Shown here: piece by piece, positions 1 through 6,445 of the stretch
Layout: each line of letters opens with the position of its first letter
How positions within the stretch are numbered: position 1 is the first letter of the stretch
The notes under the pieces: generated by a model
Seen by the model: only the letters and a program-made list of their open reading frames with translations
The model's database searches: none
Told to the model about the DNA's origin: nothing
Position numbers and translations under genes: made by a program
NCBI GenBank assembly: GCA_025057245.1
Contig: JANWYC010000038.1
Location: forward strand, 1 to 8,172
DNA: 8,172 nt
DNA from: Aquificaceae bacterium
Lineage (GTDB): Bacteria > Aquificota > Aquificia > Aquificales > Aquificaceae
Direction: 5' to 3'

Positions 1-13
1 TAAAAAATCAAGT

Positions 14-57
14 TAACTGCAGTTTACCCTTAGCAGTTAGAGCGGAGAGATTTTTTT
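14..57 (+). terminator. Possible weak terminator for a gene left of the window
   Basis: A 7-bp stem (TAACTGC/GCAGTTA) with a 12-nt loop is followed by GAGCGGAGAGA and then T7. The stem is AT-rich, and the 11-nt gap before the T-run is long for an intrinsic terminator, so this is only a candidate. Confidence 0.25.
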
Positions 58-143
58 AAACGGTTGGATATTAGACATGGCATGTTAGAAATGCTTTATA
101 AAGCTCGGTATTCAAACATCTCAGAATCAGAGTTTCGTTTTAG

Positions 144-163
144 GGAGGCTACATAAAGTCTCC
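144..163 (+). promoter_or_regulatory. Hairpin containing a Shine-Dalgarno-like sequence
   Basis: GGAGGCT (144-150) can pair with AGTCTCC (157-163) around a 6-nt loop: seven pairs, one of them G-U in RNA. The left arm contains most of AGGGAGG (142-148), the best ribosome-binding-like sequence in the leader. It nevertheless lies over 50 nt before the ATG at 204, and no start codon stands 5-10 nt after it. Its role is unknown. It could act on the mRNA leader of the resB pair, or be chance. Confidence 0.3.
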
Positions 164-203
164 GTGAGTCAACGTTTGTGGCTAATCAGACACTAAACGA
201 AGC

Positions 204-1901
204 ATGCTAAGAATAATTCTTCACTCGGTGCATGACTTACTATATTTGATTAGAATGGAAAGAAATCAAGGAACTTACAGAGGCTATGGCTTTCTGGTGG
301 CTTCGTCCCTTCTTTTCACTGCGGTTCTCATAATTGGGCTTTTTCACTTGGATGAGCGGGGCGTGTTGTATTTTGCGGTTTTTGGTGGCACTCTTGCCCT
401 TTTTAGCTTTTCCTTACTCTCCTACCTGTTGGAAGTGTATAGATACCTTAAGGAAGAGTATTTAAGAAAGAAAGGGTGGTTTTCCTTTCTGTTTGACTTT
501 CTTGCTGACCTGCGTCTCGCCATATTCCTGATGATAGTGATAGGCATACTTTCCATGCTTGGCTCTACCTACGTTCAACAGGCTCAGCCTATAGAGTTTT
601 ATCTGGATAGGTTTGGTGCGGATTTAGGCTACTGGCTGTGGAGGTTGTGGATAACGGATGTGTTTCGTTCTTGGTATTACATAGCCTTTCTTGTCTTGCT
701 TGCGGTGAACCTTATTGCTTGTTCTATTAAAAGGCTTCCTCGCGTGTGGGTGCAAACCTTTACAAAGAGCAGGTTTGAAAGGCTGGACGAAAACATGGAG
801 AGACACCTAAAGCCCATATCCCTAAAGGTTAACACCTCTGAGGAAGGTCTGGCAAGATTTTTAAAGAGCATGGGCTTTCGCGTATACATGGACAGGGAGG
901 TAGGAAGGAGCTACTTCTACGCAGAGAAAGGTAGATACGCCCGTTTAGGTGTTTACGTAGTTCACATAGGCTTGTTGGTTATTATGGCTGGAGCTCTGAT
1001 TGATGCAATCTTTGGTATTAGAGGTTCTGTAGTAGTTCCAGAAGGTTCAAAAAGCGACGTTCTAAACTTTCAGGCAAGAAAGGAGTCCATAAAGCTACCT
1101 TTTCAGATAGAGCTGGAGGATTTTAGGATAGTTAGCTACGGTGAAGAGTTACAGAGGAAGGGCAAAAGCGGTGAAATACCTTTCAAAGAAGCGATAGCCA
1201 GCTTTGAGAGCGACATAAAAATAATCCAGAACGGTAAAGTAGTATCCAAGGGAACTACTGCGGTAAATTCTCCCTTTGACTTTGGAACTTACAGGATTTT
1301 TCAGGCTACCTACGGTCTTACAGGAGAGGCGGGAAGGGTAAAAATAGCCATGTTTGACAAAAGACTCATAAAAAATCCTCAAGAAGCCTTCGTAGGCGAG
1401 CTGGAGCTTAGAGCGGGAAAGGTTTCTGAGTTTGGAAACATGCTCCTATCCATAGACAGGTCCGCTTTAAACTTGGAAGACGAGCGTAAAGGCTTTGAGG
1501 GTGAGCTAAAGCCTGCTTTAATACTAAAAGTGCTTATGGATAACAAAGCTTACGATGTGCCAGTGGTTTACTCTCCAGAGTTAACCGTGCTTGCCCAATC
1601 TCAGCCTGAGTTGAAAGATTTTCCCTATGTCTTTTTCCTTCTTGACTTTGAGCCTCAGTTCTTCAGCGGGTTTCAAGTGTCCCGTCAACCCGGCACACCT
1701 CTCATATGGCTCGGTTCAATCCTCGTAGTGGGTGGTATGGTTCTTGCTTTCTACACGGTTCATCGTAAAGTTTGGGCAAGGCTGGAAGGAGACACTTTGA
1801 AAGTAGCCTTCTGGTCTCACAAGTTGAAAGAAGAGTTTAAAAAGAGCTTTCTAAGGTCTTTAGAGGCTTTAAAACATGAAAGTGCTTCTGATGGAAAATA
1901 A
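204..1901 (+). CDS. resB: ResB-family cytochrome c biogenesis membrane protein
   Basis: ResB (Ccs1) works with CcsA/ResC in system II cytochrome c maturation, handling haem and apocytochrome on the outer face of the cytoplasmic membrane. The 565-residue protein shows the family core. A first core helix at about 101-122 includes DLRLAIFLM and ends in a GSTYVQQ stretch. FGADLGYWLW...TDVFRSWYYI runs into a helix at 158-174 and ends with a Cys and KRLPR. EKGRYARLGVYVVHIG (241-256) leads into a helix at 248-266 with His254. A large, presumably extracytoplasmic domain spans 270-495. The last helix, at 499-517, is followed by His520-Arg521. Residues 1-100 add two extra predicted helices (about 29-47 and 54-77) before the usual core. 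No good Shine-Dalgarno precedes ATG 204; Met18 (255) is an alternative start. No CcsA partner gene is in view. The 3' end overlaps the next gene by 26 bp, which suggests translational coupling. Confidence 0.9.
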   Translation: MLRIILHSVHDLLYLIRMERNQGTYRGYGFLVASSLLFTAVLIIGLFHLDERGVLYFAVFGGTLALFSFSLLSYLLEVYRYLKEEYLRKKGWFSFLFDFLADLRLAIFLMIVIGILSMLGSTYVQQAQPIEFYLDRFGADLGYWLWRLWITDVFRSWYYIAFLVLLAVNLIACSIKRLPRVWVQTFTKSRFERLDENMERHLKPISLKVNTSEEGLARFLKSMGFRVYMDREVGRSYFYAEKGRYARLGVYVVHIGLLVIMAGALIDAIFGIRGSVVVPEGSKSDVLNFQARKESIKLPFQIELEDFRIVSYGEELQRKGKSGEIPFKEAIASFESDIKIIQNGKVVSKGTTAVNSPFDFGTYRIFQATYGLTGEAGRVKIAMFDKRLIKNPQEAFVGELELRAGKVSEFGNMLLSIDRSALNLEDERKGFEGELKPALILKVLMDNKAYDVPVVYSPELTVLAQSQPELKDFPYVFFLLDFEPQFFSGFQVSRQPGTPLIWLGSILVVGGMVLAFYTVHRKVWARLEGDTLKVAFWSHKLKEEFKKSFLRSLEALKHESASDGK

Positions 1902-2163
1902 CCTAATACTTTCGAGCAGGATAAGGTCTTCCCTTTTAGGGCATGAGGTTAAGACTGGCACGCAGTACGGTGGGGAGGAAGTGGTGCTTATAAACGTAGA
2001 ACAGTTTCCAATAGAGACCATAAAGCTGTTAAAGGAAGCGGGCGCTAAGGTAATAGCATACTGTGGACACAAAAACACAAAGCTAATTCAAAGGGCAAGA
2101 GAGCTAGGTGCGGATATGGTAGTTCCCAACAGTCAGATAGTTCAAGCTGGAAATCTCCTATAG
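1876..2163 (+). CDS. Small degenerate receiver-like (CheY-fold) protein
   Basis: This 95-residue protein resembles a response-regulator receiver domain. It has a first strand MKVLLMENN, a strand VVLIN (36-40), KVIAYCGHKN (58-67), and ARELGADMVVPNSQI (74-88), which matches the 'A...GA..vv.K' part of receivers. The residues needed for phosphoryl transfer are absent. The acceptor-aspartate position appears to be Asn40, the acidic pair reads E7-N8-N9, and the conserved Lys appears to be Asn85. It is therefore probably a pseudo-receiver acting through protein contacts, if the fold assignment is right. It starts inside the last codons of resB (26-bp overlap), with AGAGG about 9 nt before the ATG. 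It is the last gene before a convergent gap, so it is surely co-transcribed with resB. The fold is inferred from pattern; the function is unknown. Confidence 0.65.
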   Translation: MKVLLMENNLILSSRIRSSLLGHEVKTGTQYGGEEVVLINVEQFPIETIKLLKEAGAKVIAYCGHKNTKLIQRARELGADMVVPNSQIVQAGNLL

Positions 2164-2201
2164 TAAATCCAGCTACGCTTGAGGGTCTCTTTTGAAGCCT
2201 T

Positions 2202-2244
2202 GCATTCTAACACTTCTTAACTTGAGCCTGACTCTATAGAATGC
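2202..2244. repeat. 8-bp inverted repeat, 27-bp spacer
   Basis: GCATTCTA (2202-2209) and TAGAATGC (2237-2244) are exact reverse complements. It lies about 40 bp after the stop of the receiver-like gene and may form a stem in the resB-operon 3' untranslated region. No T-run follows, so it is not a classical intrinsic terminator. Confidence 0.45.
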
Positions 2245-2312
2245 TTGTGAGTTAATAAATCAAGATAGCGTTATGAGTGTTCCTCACCGGTTAAGCGTAA
2301 AACTCTGCAGTT

Positions 2313-2353
2313 AGCGTTAACTGGTAGAAAAATAGTTTTTCGTGCGTAACGCT
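2313..2353. terminator. Nested hairpin, possible bidirectional terminator
   Basis: The outer arms AGCGTTA (2313-2319) and TAACGCT (2347-2353) pair perfectly. Inside them GAAAAA (2327-2332) pairs with TTTTTC (2336-2341) around a 3-nt loop. Read on either strand, the structure holds an A-run and a T-run, as in terminators shared by convergent genes. It lies about 20 bp beyond the uvrB stop on the minus strand. The inner stem is pure A-T apart from one pair, which is weak at high temperature, so this is a candidate only. An alternative 6-bp stem (CAGTTA 2308-2313, TAACTG 2318-2323) would compete with it. Confidence 0.4.
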
Positions 2354-2373
2354 TTGCGGACAATCCACCACGA

Positions 2374-4365
2374 TTAGACCAACTTTAGCAATTCTCTAAG
2401 CTGTTTTATCTCGTCCCTTAGCTTTGCTGCTTTTTCAAACTCCCATTTTCTGGCGCATTCCCACATTTCCTTCTCAAGCTTGTTTATCTTCTCTATAAGC
2501 TCTTCCTCCGAGCTTACTCCTTTAGGAAGTTTTAACGGCAACTTTACGTAGTCCAGCTCCTCTATGGCTAAGAGCTCTTTTACTGGCTTTACTATGCTCT
2601 TAGGCGTTATTCCATGCTCTCTGTTGTATTGTTCCTGTATCTGCCTTCTTCTATTGGTCTCCTCTATAGCCCTTCTCATGGATTCTGTTATCCTGTCTGC
2701 GTAGAGAATAGCCTTGCCGTTTAAGTTTCTTGCGGCGCGTCCTATGGTTTGTATAAGAGAAGTGTAGCTCCTCAAAAAACCTTCCTTGTCAGCCTCCAAT
2801 ATGGCAACTAAGGAAACCTCGGGAAGGTCAAGCCCTTCTCTAAGTAGGTTCACACCAACGATAACCTCTATTGAGCCTTCCCTTAGCTCCTTTACCACCT
2901 TTGCCCTTTCAATAGCATCCAAGTCTGAGTGCATGTATTTTGCCTTTATACCTCTCTCGTTTAAGTATTCGGACACTTCCTCTGCAAGCCTTTTGGTAGT
3001 AGTTAGCACCAGAGCTCTTTCTTTTCTCTTTTTCCTCTCCTGAATCTCTCTTATCAGGTCTTCCAGTTGGTTTCTGGTGGGTCTAACTTCCACTATGGGG
3101 TCAAGCAGTCCTGTGGGTCTGACTATTTGCTCTACTACGATGCCTTTACTTCTTTGGAGCTCCCACTCGCCGGGAGTTGCGGACATGTAGATAACTTTAT
3201 TTATCTTCCGCAAGAACTCTTCAAACTTTAGGGGTCTGTTGTCAAGGGCGGAGGGAAGACGCCAGCCGTAGTTTACCAACTGCTCCTTTCTTGAGCGGTC
3301 TCCGTTATACATGGCTCTTATCTGTGGTATGGTCACGTGCGATTCGTCCACGATAAGCAAAAAGTCCTCAGGAAAGTAGTCTAAAAGGGTGTAGGATGGT
3401 TCTCCAGGCTTTCTGCGGTCAAAGTACCTTGAGTAGTTTTCTATGCCTTTGCAGTGTCCCAACTCCCTTATCATCTCCATGTCGTAAGTGGTCCTCTGAT
3501 ATAGCCTCTGAGCTTCTACGAGCTTACCTTGAGATTTGAACCACTCTACTCTTTCCTTTAAGTCTTTCTCTATCTCCTTTAACGCTTCCTCTATTGTCTC
3601 CCTTGGTGCTATGTAGTGGCTGGCGGGGAAGAGAACTACTTTTTTAAGCTCCTTAATCTTGTGCCTGTTTAGAGCGTCCATCAAGGTTATAGACTCCACC
3701 TCGTCGTCCCAAAACTCCACTCTCAAGAGCCTGTCTTCCATGTCCGATGGCACTACCTCAAGGGTGTTGCCTCTTACCGCAAAGGTTGCCCTTTTAATGG
3801 CGTAGTCGTTTCTCTCATATCCTATCTCCACCAGTTTTCTCGTGAGTCTACTCATGCTTAGTCTGTTACCAACCTCTAAGGAGACTCTCATGGAGTAGTA
3901 AGCTTCTGGTGAGCCAAGTCCGTATATACAGGAGACGGAGGCAACCACTATCACATCCCTTCTCTCTAACACAGAGACCGTAGCGGAGTGTCTGTATCGC
4001 TCAAGTATTTCGTTGATGCTGGCGTCCTTTTCTATGTAAAGGTCTTTTTCTGGTATGTAAGCCTCTGGCTGGTAGTAGTCGTAGTAAGATATGAAGTATT
4101 CCACTGCGTTGTCTGGGAAGAGTTCTTTAAGCTCCCTGTATAGCTGTGCTGCCAGTATTTTGTTGTGGGCTATTATTAGCGTAGGTTTGTTGTATTTCTC
4201 TATAAGGTTGGCTATGGTAAAGGTCTTGCCCGTGCCAGTAGCACCTAGCAAAACCTGTTCCTTTACTCCAGACTCAAGATTTTCTAAAAGCTCTCTTATA
4301 GCCTTAGGTTGGTCTCCAGCCGGCTTTAGAGGAGTTTTTAGGCTAAAACTTTGTAGTGCCTGCAT
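2374..4365 (-). CDS. uvrB: Excinuclease ABC subunit B (UvrB)
   Basis: UvrB is the damage-verifying helicase-like subunit of bacterial nucleotide excision repair. UvrA loads it, and it recruits UvrC for incision. At 663 residues it is full length for the family. The conserved elements are in order: the GDQPKAI segment (17-23), Walker A GATGTGKT (41-48), the beta-hairpin lead-in [10 protein letters not shown] (94-103) whose aromatics insert into DNA, Walker B DESH (340-343), SATPG (395-399), and motif [10 protein letters not shown] (539-546). A C-terminal UVR motif at about 623-663 is the contact for UvrA/UvrC. No key residue is missing. The ATG at 4365 gives the usual short lead before the GDQP segment. 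It stands 9 bp after the stop of the PIN-like gene with only a weak ribosome site, so coupling to upstream translation is likely. It is the last gene of the proA-PIN-uvrB operon. No SOS (LexA) box was evident nearby. Confidence 0.98.
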   Translation of the reverse strand: MQALQSFSLKTPLKPAGDQPKAIRELLENLESGVKEQVLLGATGTGKTFTIANLIEKYNKPTLIIAHNKILAAQLYRELKELFPDNAVEYFISYYDYYQPEAYIPEKDLYIEKDASINEILERYRHSATVSVLERRDVIVVASVSCIYGLGSPEAYYSMRVSLEVGNRLSMSRLTRKLVEIGYERNDYAIKRATFAVRGNTLEVVPSDMEDRLLRVEFWDDEVESITLMDALNRHKIKELKKVVLFPASHYIAPRETIEEALKEIEKDLKERVEWFKSQGKLVEAQRLYQRTTYDMEMIRELGHCKGIENYSRYFDRRKPGEPSYTLLDYFPEDFLLIVDESHVTIPQIRAMYNGDRSRKEQLVNYGWRLPSALDNRPLKFEEFLRKINKVIYMSATPGEWELQRSKGIVVEQIVRPTGLLDPIVEVRPTRNQLEDLIREIQERKKRKERALVLTTTKRLAEEVSEYLNERGIKAKYMHSDLDAIERAKVVKELREGSIEVIVGVNLLREGLDLPEVSLVAILEADKEGFLRSYTSLIQTIGRAARNLNGKAILYADRITESMRRAIEETNRRRQIQEQYNREHGITPKSIVKPVKELLAIEELDYVKLPLKLPKGVSSEEELIEKINKLEKEMWECARKWEFEKAAKLRDEIKQLRELLKLV

Positions 4366-4374
4366 GGTTTATTT

Positions 4375-4719
4375 CTAAAGCTTTATCCATTTTGCCTTTG
4401 ACCTTTCCAACTGCACCTGCTTTAGAGCTTGCAAAAGGTCCACGTTTTGCTGGTAGAGACTGAGTGCCTTCTCAAGCTCCGCCTTTCCTTCCACCTTAAA
4501 GAGCCTGTCTTCTATGAGAGTTTTCAAGCTCTTGGCTACAGTCTCCCTACTAATACCAAAGTTATACTCTAAAAGGTAGGCAAGCTCTACTACGGTGTAG
4601 TTGGAGAGGAACACCTTACCCTTCTTTTTTTCCACTTCTCTAAAGTACCTTTCAAGCTTCTCCGCCTTCTCACCCTTGGTAAGGAAGTCTAAAAGCTCGC
4701 CAGTGTCTATGGCATCCAT
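4375..4719 (-). CDS. Small PIN/VapC-like domain protein
   Basis: This 114-residue protein matches the pattern of bacterial PIN domains (RNase fold, VapC-like). MDAIDTGELLDFL has the catalytic Asp5 in the 'DTN.LL' position. The segment around SNYTVVELAYLLEY carries Glu45. GISRETVAKSLKTLIED and VEGKAELEKALSLYQQ follow the typical helices. NVDLLQAL (93-99) corresponds to 'DFADA', with Asp94 kept but the second Asp replaced by Gln97. The usual final strand with its acidic residue is missing, so the domain is shorter than the roughly 130 residues typical of the family and may be weakly active or inactive. No antitoxin gene is adjacent. It overlaps the end of proA by 13 bp, with GGGAG 10 nt before its ATG (4730-4734), and ends 9 bp before uvrB. 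This is operon membership rather than an autonomous toxin module. The PIN assignment is inference from sequence pattern. Confidence 0.72.
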   Translation of the reverse strand: MDAIDTGELLDFLTKGEKAEKLERYFREVEKKKGKVFLSNYTVVELAYLLEYNFGISRETVAKSLKTLIEDRLFKVEGKAELEKALSLYQQNVDLLQALKQVQLERSKAKWIKL

Positions 4720-6020
4720 TCTTGTGGAACTCCCACACCGTCTCTAAGCTGACCGTTACCAAAGGCGATGAACTTTTGAATGGTAAGCTCCTCAAGAGCC
4801 ATAGGTCCTCTTGCGTGTATTTTGTCCGTTGATATACCCATCTCCGCACCCAAGCCGAACTCGTTGCCGTCGGTAAACCTAGTAGAAGCGTTTACATAAA
4901 CCGCAGCGGAGTCCACCTCCCTTATAAACCTCATAGCCTTGGAGTAGTTCTCCGTTACTATGGCATCTGAGTGCTTTGAACCGTATTTTTCTATAAACTC
5001 TATAGCCTCGTCCAAGCTATCTACAGTTTTTACCGCTAGTATGAGGTCTAAAAACTCCTCGTAATAGTCCTCCTCCGTAGCGGGCACAGCTTTTACGTGA
5101 GAGAGTTGGGGTGTTGACTTTATAACCTCAAGGCTTTCTGGGTCGCATCTAAGCTCCACGCCCGCCTTACCCAATATGTCTGCCATCTTGACCCAGAAGT
5201 TGTTTAAAAGGCTTCTGTGTATAATAAGGTTTTCCACTGAGTTGCACACAGAAGGTCTTTGCACCTTGGCGTTGTAAACGATGTGATAAGCCTTTTTAAG
5301 GTCAGCCTCCTCGTCAACGTATATGTTGCAAACACCCTTGTAGTGTTTTATCACGGGCACTCTTGCGTTCTCCGCCACCGCCCTTATAAGGCTTTCTCCA
5401 CCTCTGGGTATGGCTACGTCCACCTTACCTTCCATCTTCAGTATTTCCCAAACTATCTCCCTTTCAGGTCTGTCTATAAACTGCACCGCATCCTCTGGAA
5501 AACCCGTTTCCCTACAAGCCTGATGGAGTATCTCTACCAGAGCTCTGTTGGAGTTTATAGCCTCCTTGCCACCCCTGAGAAGGATTGCGTTGGAAGACTT
5601 CATGCAAAGAGAAGCAGCTTCTATGGTCACGTTTGGTCTTGCCTCGTAAACTATAAACACCACCCCAAGAGGCACTCTCATCCTGCCCACCTGTAGTCCG
5701 TTGGGAAGGGACCACATACGAGTTATCTCACCCACAGGGTCTGGAAGGCTTGCCACGTCTCTAAGCACCTTTGCCATACCCTCTATGCGTTTATCGTTAA
5801 GAAGTAGCCTGTCTACCAAAGCGGAGGAAAGACCCTGAGACCTTGCGTATTCCACATCCTTTGCGTTCTCCTCTTTTATGTAGTCTTTTCTTTCGTGCAG
5901 TAACTCCGCCGCCATTAGAAGCGTTCTGTTTTTAACATCCGTGTTAAGGCTTACAAGCCTTCTAAGCGTAGCCTTTGCAAGCTCTACCTTATGCTCTGAG
6001 TAGCTTTTTATTTCCATCAT
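4707..6020 (-). CDS. proA: Gamma-glutamyl phosphate reductase (ProA)
   Basis: ProA catalyses the NADPH-dependent reduction of gamma-glutamyl phosphate to glutamate 5-semialdehyde, the second step of proline synthesis in the cytoplasm. The 437-residue length fits the family. Diagnostic parts are VPLGVVFIVYEARPNVT (116-132), the LLRGGKEA segment (147-154), AIPRGGESLIRAV (203-215), the catalytic Cys259 in VQRPSVCNSVE (253-263), and the C-terminal stretch with FGLGAEMGIS and HARGPM. ProB, the kinase that makes the substrate, is not in the window. The start is uncertain between two adjacent ATGs (6018-6020 and 6015-6017). No Shine-Dalgarno precedes either, and the nearest -10-like TATACT is only 7 nt upstream, so the message may be nearly leaderless. 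It is the first gene of the operon with the PIN-like gene and uvrB, and it is divergent from the OmpA-like gene across 35 bp. Confidence 0.97.
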   Translation of the reverse strand: MMEIKSYSEHKVELAKATLRRLVSLNTDVKNRTLLMAAELLHERKDYIKEENAKDVEYARSQGLSSALVDRLLLNDKRIEGMAKVLRDVASLPDPVGEITRMWSLPNGLQVGRMRVPLGVVFIVYEARPNVTIEAASLCMKSSNAILLRGGKEAINSNRALVEILHQACRETGFPEDAVQFIDRPEREIVWEILKMEGKVDVAIPRGGESLIRAVAENARVPVIKHYKGVCNIYVDEEADLKKAYHIVYNAKVQRPSVCNSVENLIIHRSLLNNFWVKMADILGKAGVELRCDPESLEVIKSTPQLSHVKAVPATEEDYYEEFLDLILAVKTVDSLDEAIEFIEKYGSKHSDAIVTENYSKAMRFIREVDSAAVYVNASTRFTDGNEFGLGAEMGISTDKIHARGPMALEELTIQKFIAFGNGQLRDGVGVPQEWMP

Positions 6021-6055
6021 TTGATATAGTATATATCATACAGACTAAGAAGCCC
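6021..6055. promoter_or_regulatory. Compact divergent promoter with palindrome
   Basis: Only 35 bp separate the ATG of proA (leftward) and the ATG of the OmpA-like gene (rightward). TGATATA (6022-6028), GTA, TATATCA (6032-6038) forms a perfect 7-3-7 inverted repeat. Overlapping -10-like words point both ways: TATAGT (6025-6030) on the plus strand and TATACT (6028-6033) on the minus strand. No good -35 hexamer sits at the usual distance on either side. The palindrome could be an operator, or simply the result of two back-to-back -10 elements. Confidence 0.55.
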
Positions 6056-6445
6056 ATGAAATATTTAGCCTTCTTTATATCTATAATATCAAGTTTTGCG
6101 GTTGCTCAGGAGAGAATGCCAAAAGACCCTTGCGGGAGTCTGGAAGAATTTGTCACCAAGCGCATATTAGACATGTGCTACAAAGAATACTTTGACGCCA
6201 TAGTGGATACAAAAAGAAGAGTGCACAAGTTAGAAAAAGATGTAGAAGAGCTCGGCAAGAAGTCAAGAGACACAGAAGATATGTTGAAAAGACTTGAGAA
6301 GAGAGCGGAAGACCAAGAAAAAAAGCTTGAAGGTCTTGAAAGCATCAGCGAAGACTTGCGTAAGATGGTAGAAGAGTTAAAACTTCAAGGGATTACTCTG
6401 GAAGAGGTAGGTAGGTTATACTTTGCCTTTAACAAATTTAAATGA
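6056..6445 (+). CDS. Secreted coiled-coil N-terminal part of an OmpA-family protein
   Basis: As read, this gives 129 residues. MKYLAFFISIISSFAVAQ looks like a Sec signal peptide (basic residue, hydrophobic run, A-V-A before Q18). The mature start carries two cysteines (Cys26, Cys41) that could form a periplasmic disulfide. Residues of about 48-118 are a charged heptad-type coiled coil. The end, GRLYFAFNKFK, is the first strand of an OmpA C-terminal domain, cut off by TGA. ATG 6056 was chosen because the signal peptide begins there; the open frame extends further upstream but runs antisense into proA. The ribosome site is poor (AAGAAG). The gene is divergent from proA. The protein was probably periplasmic or outer-membrane-associated and peptidoglycan-binding. 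Without the rest of the domain, the translated product keeps secretion and coiled coil but not cell-wall binding. Confidence 0.75.
   Translation: MKYLAFFISIISSFAVAQERMPKDPCGSLEEFVTKRILDMCYKEYFDAIVDTKRRVHKLEKDVEELGKKSRDTEDMLKRLEKRAEDQEKKLEGLESISEDLRKMVEELKLQGITLEEVGRLYFAFNKFK

Larger units (their letters stand above)
1..203. other. Non-coding region upstream of the ResB-family gene
   Basis: I find no convincing gene here. It contains a 7-bp inverted repeat (TAACTGC 14-20, GCAGTTA 33-39), followed after 11 nt by seven T residues at 51-57. This could be a weak terminator for a gene left of the window. A TATAAA at 97-102 could be a -10 element for the downstream gene, but no -35 stands at a proper distance. 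A second hairpin lies at 144-163. The frame of the downstream gene is closed by a TAA at 183-185, so that gene cannot start in this stretch before 204. Confidence 0.6.
2164..2373. other. Convergent non-coding gap rich in inverted repeats
   Basis: This lies between the 3' ends of the receiver-like gene and uvrB, so no promoter is required here. I see no plausible gene or tRNA. It holds an 8-bp inverted repeat (2202-2209/2237-2244), a 6-4-6 hairpin (2308-2323), a larger nested hairpin (2313-2353), and four copies of AGCGTWA in either orientation (2267-2273, 2294-2300, 2313-2319, and inverted at 2347-2353). At 210 bp it is long for a genome this compact, given the overlaps elsewhere in the window. 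Confidence 0.6.

Noticed and set aside
2164..2373. tRNA or replication origin in the convergent gap
   Set aside because: There is no T-arm GTTCRA motif with a matching acceptor stem, no TTATCCACA-type DnaA boxes, and no dnaA or dnaN nearby.
4375..4719. Complete vapBC toxin-antitoxin module
   Set aside because: The neighbours on both sides are proA and uvrB with 13-bp overlap and 9-bp spacing, leaving no room for an antitoxin gene.
5259..5696. 145-codon open frame on the plus strand inside proA
   Set aside because: It is fully antisense to the conserved ProA coding sequence, shows no recognisable domain, and has no ribosome site or promoter.
5975..6055. Longer N-terminus for the OmpA-like protein starting at 5975
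   Set aside because: It would run antisense through the start of proA and the promoter gap and would bury the clear signal peptide that begins at 6056.
6434..6445. AAATTTA resembling a -1 frameshift slippery site just before the TGA
   Set aside because: The codon boundaries do not fit the X-XXY-YYZ layout. Both gene halves are already in the same frame, so a frameshift would not join them.
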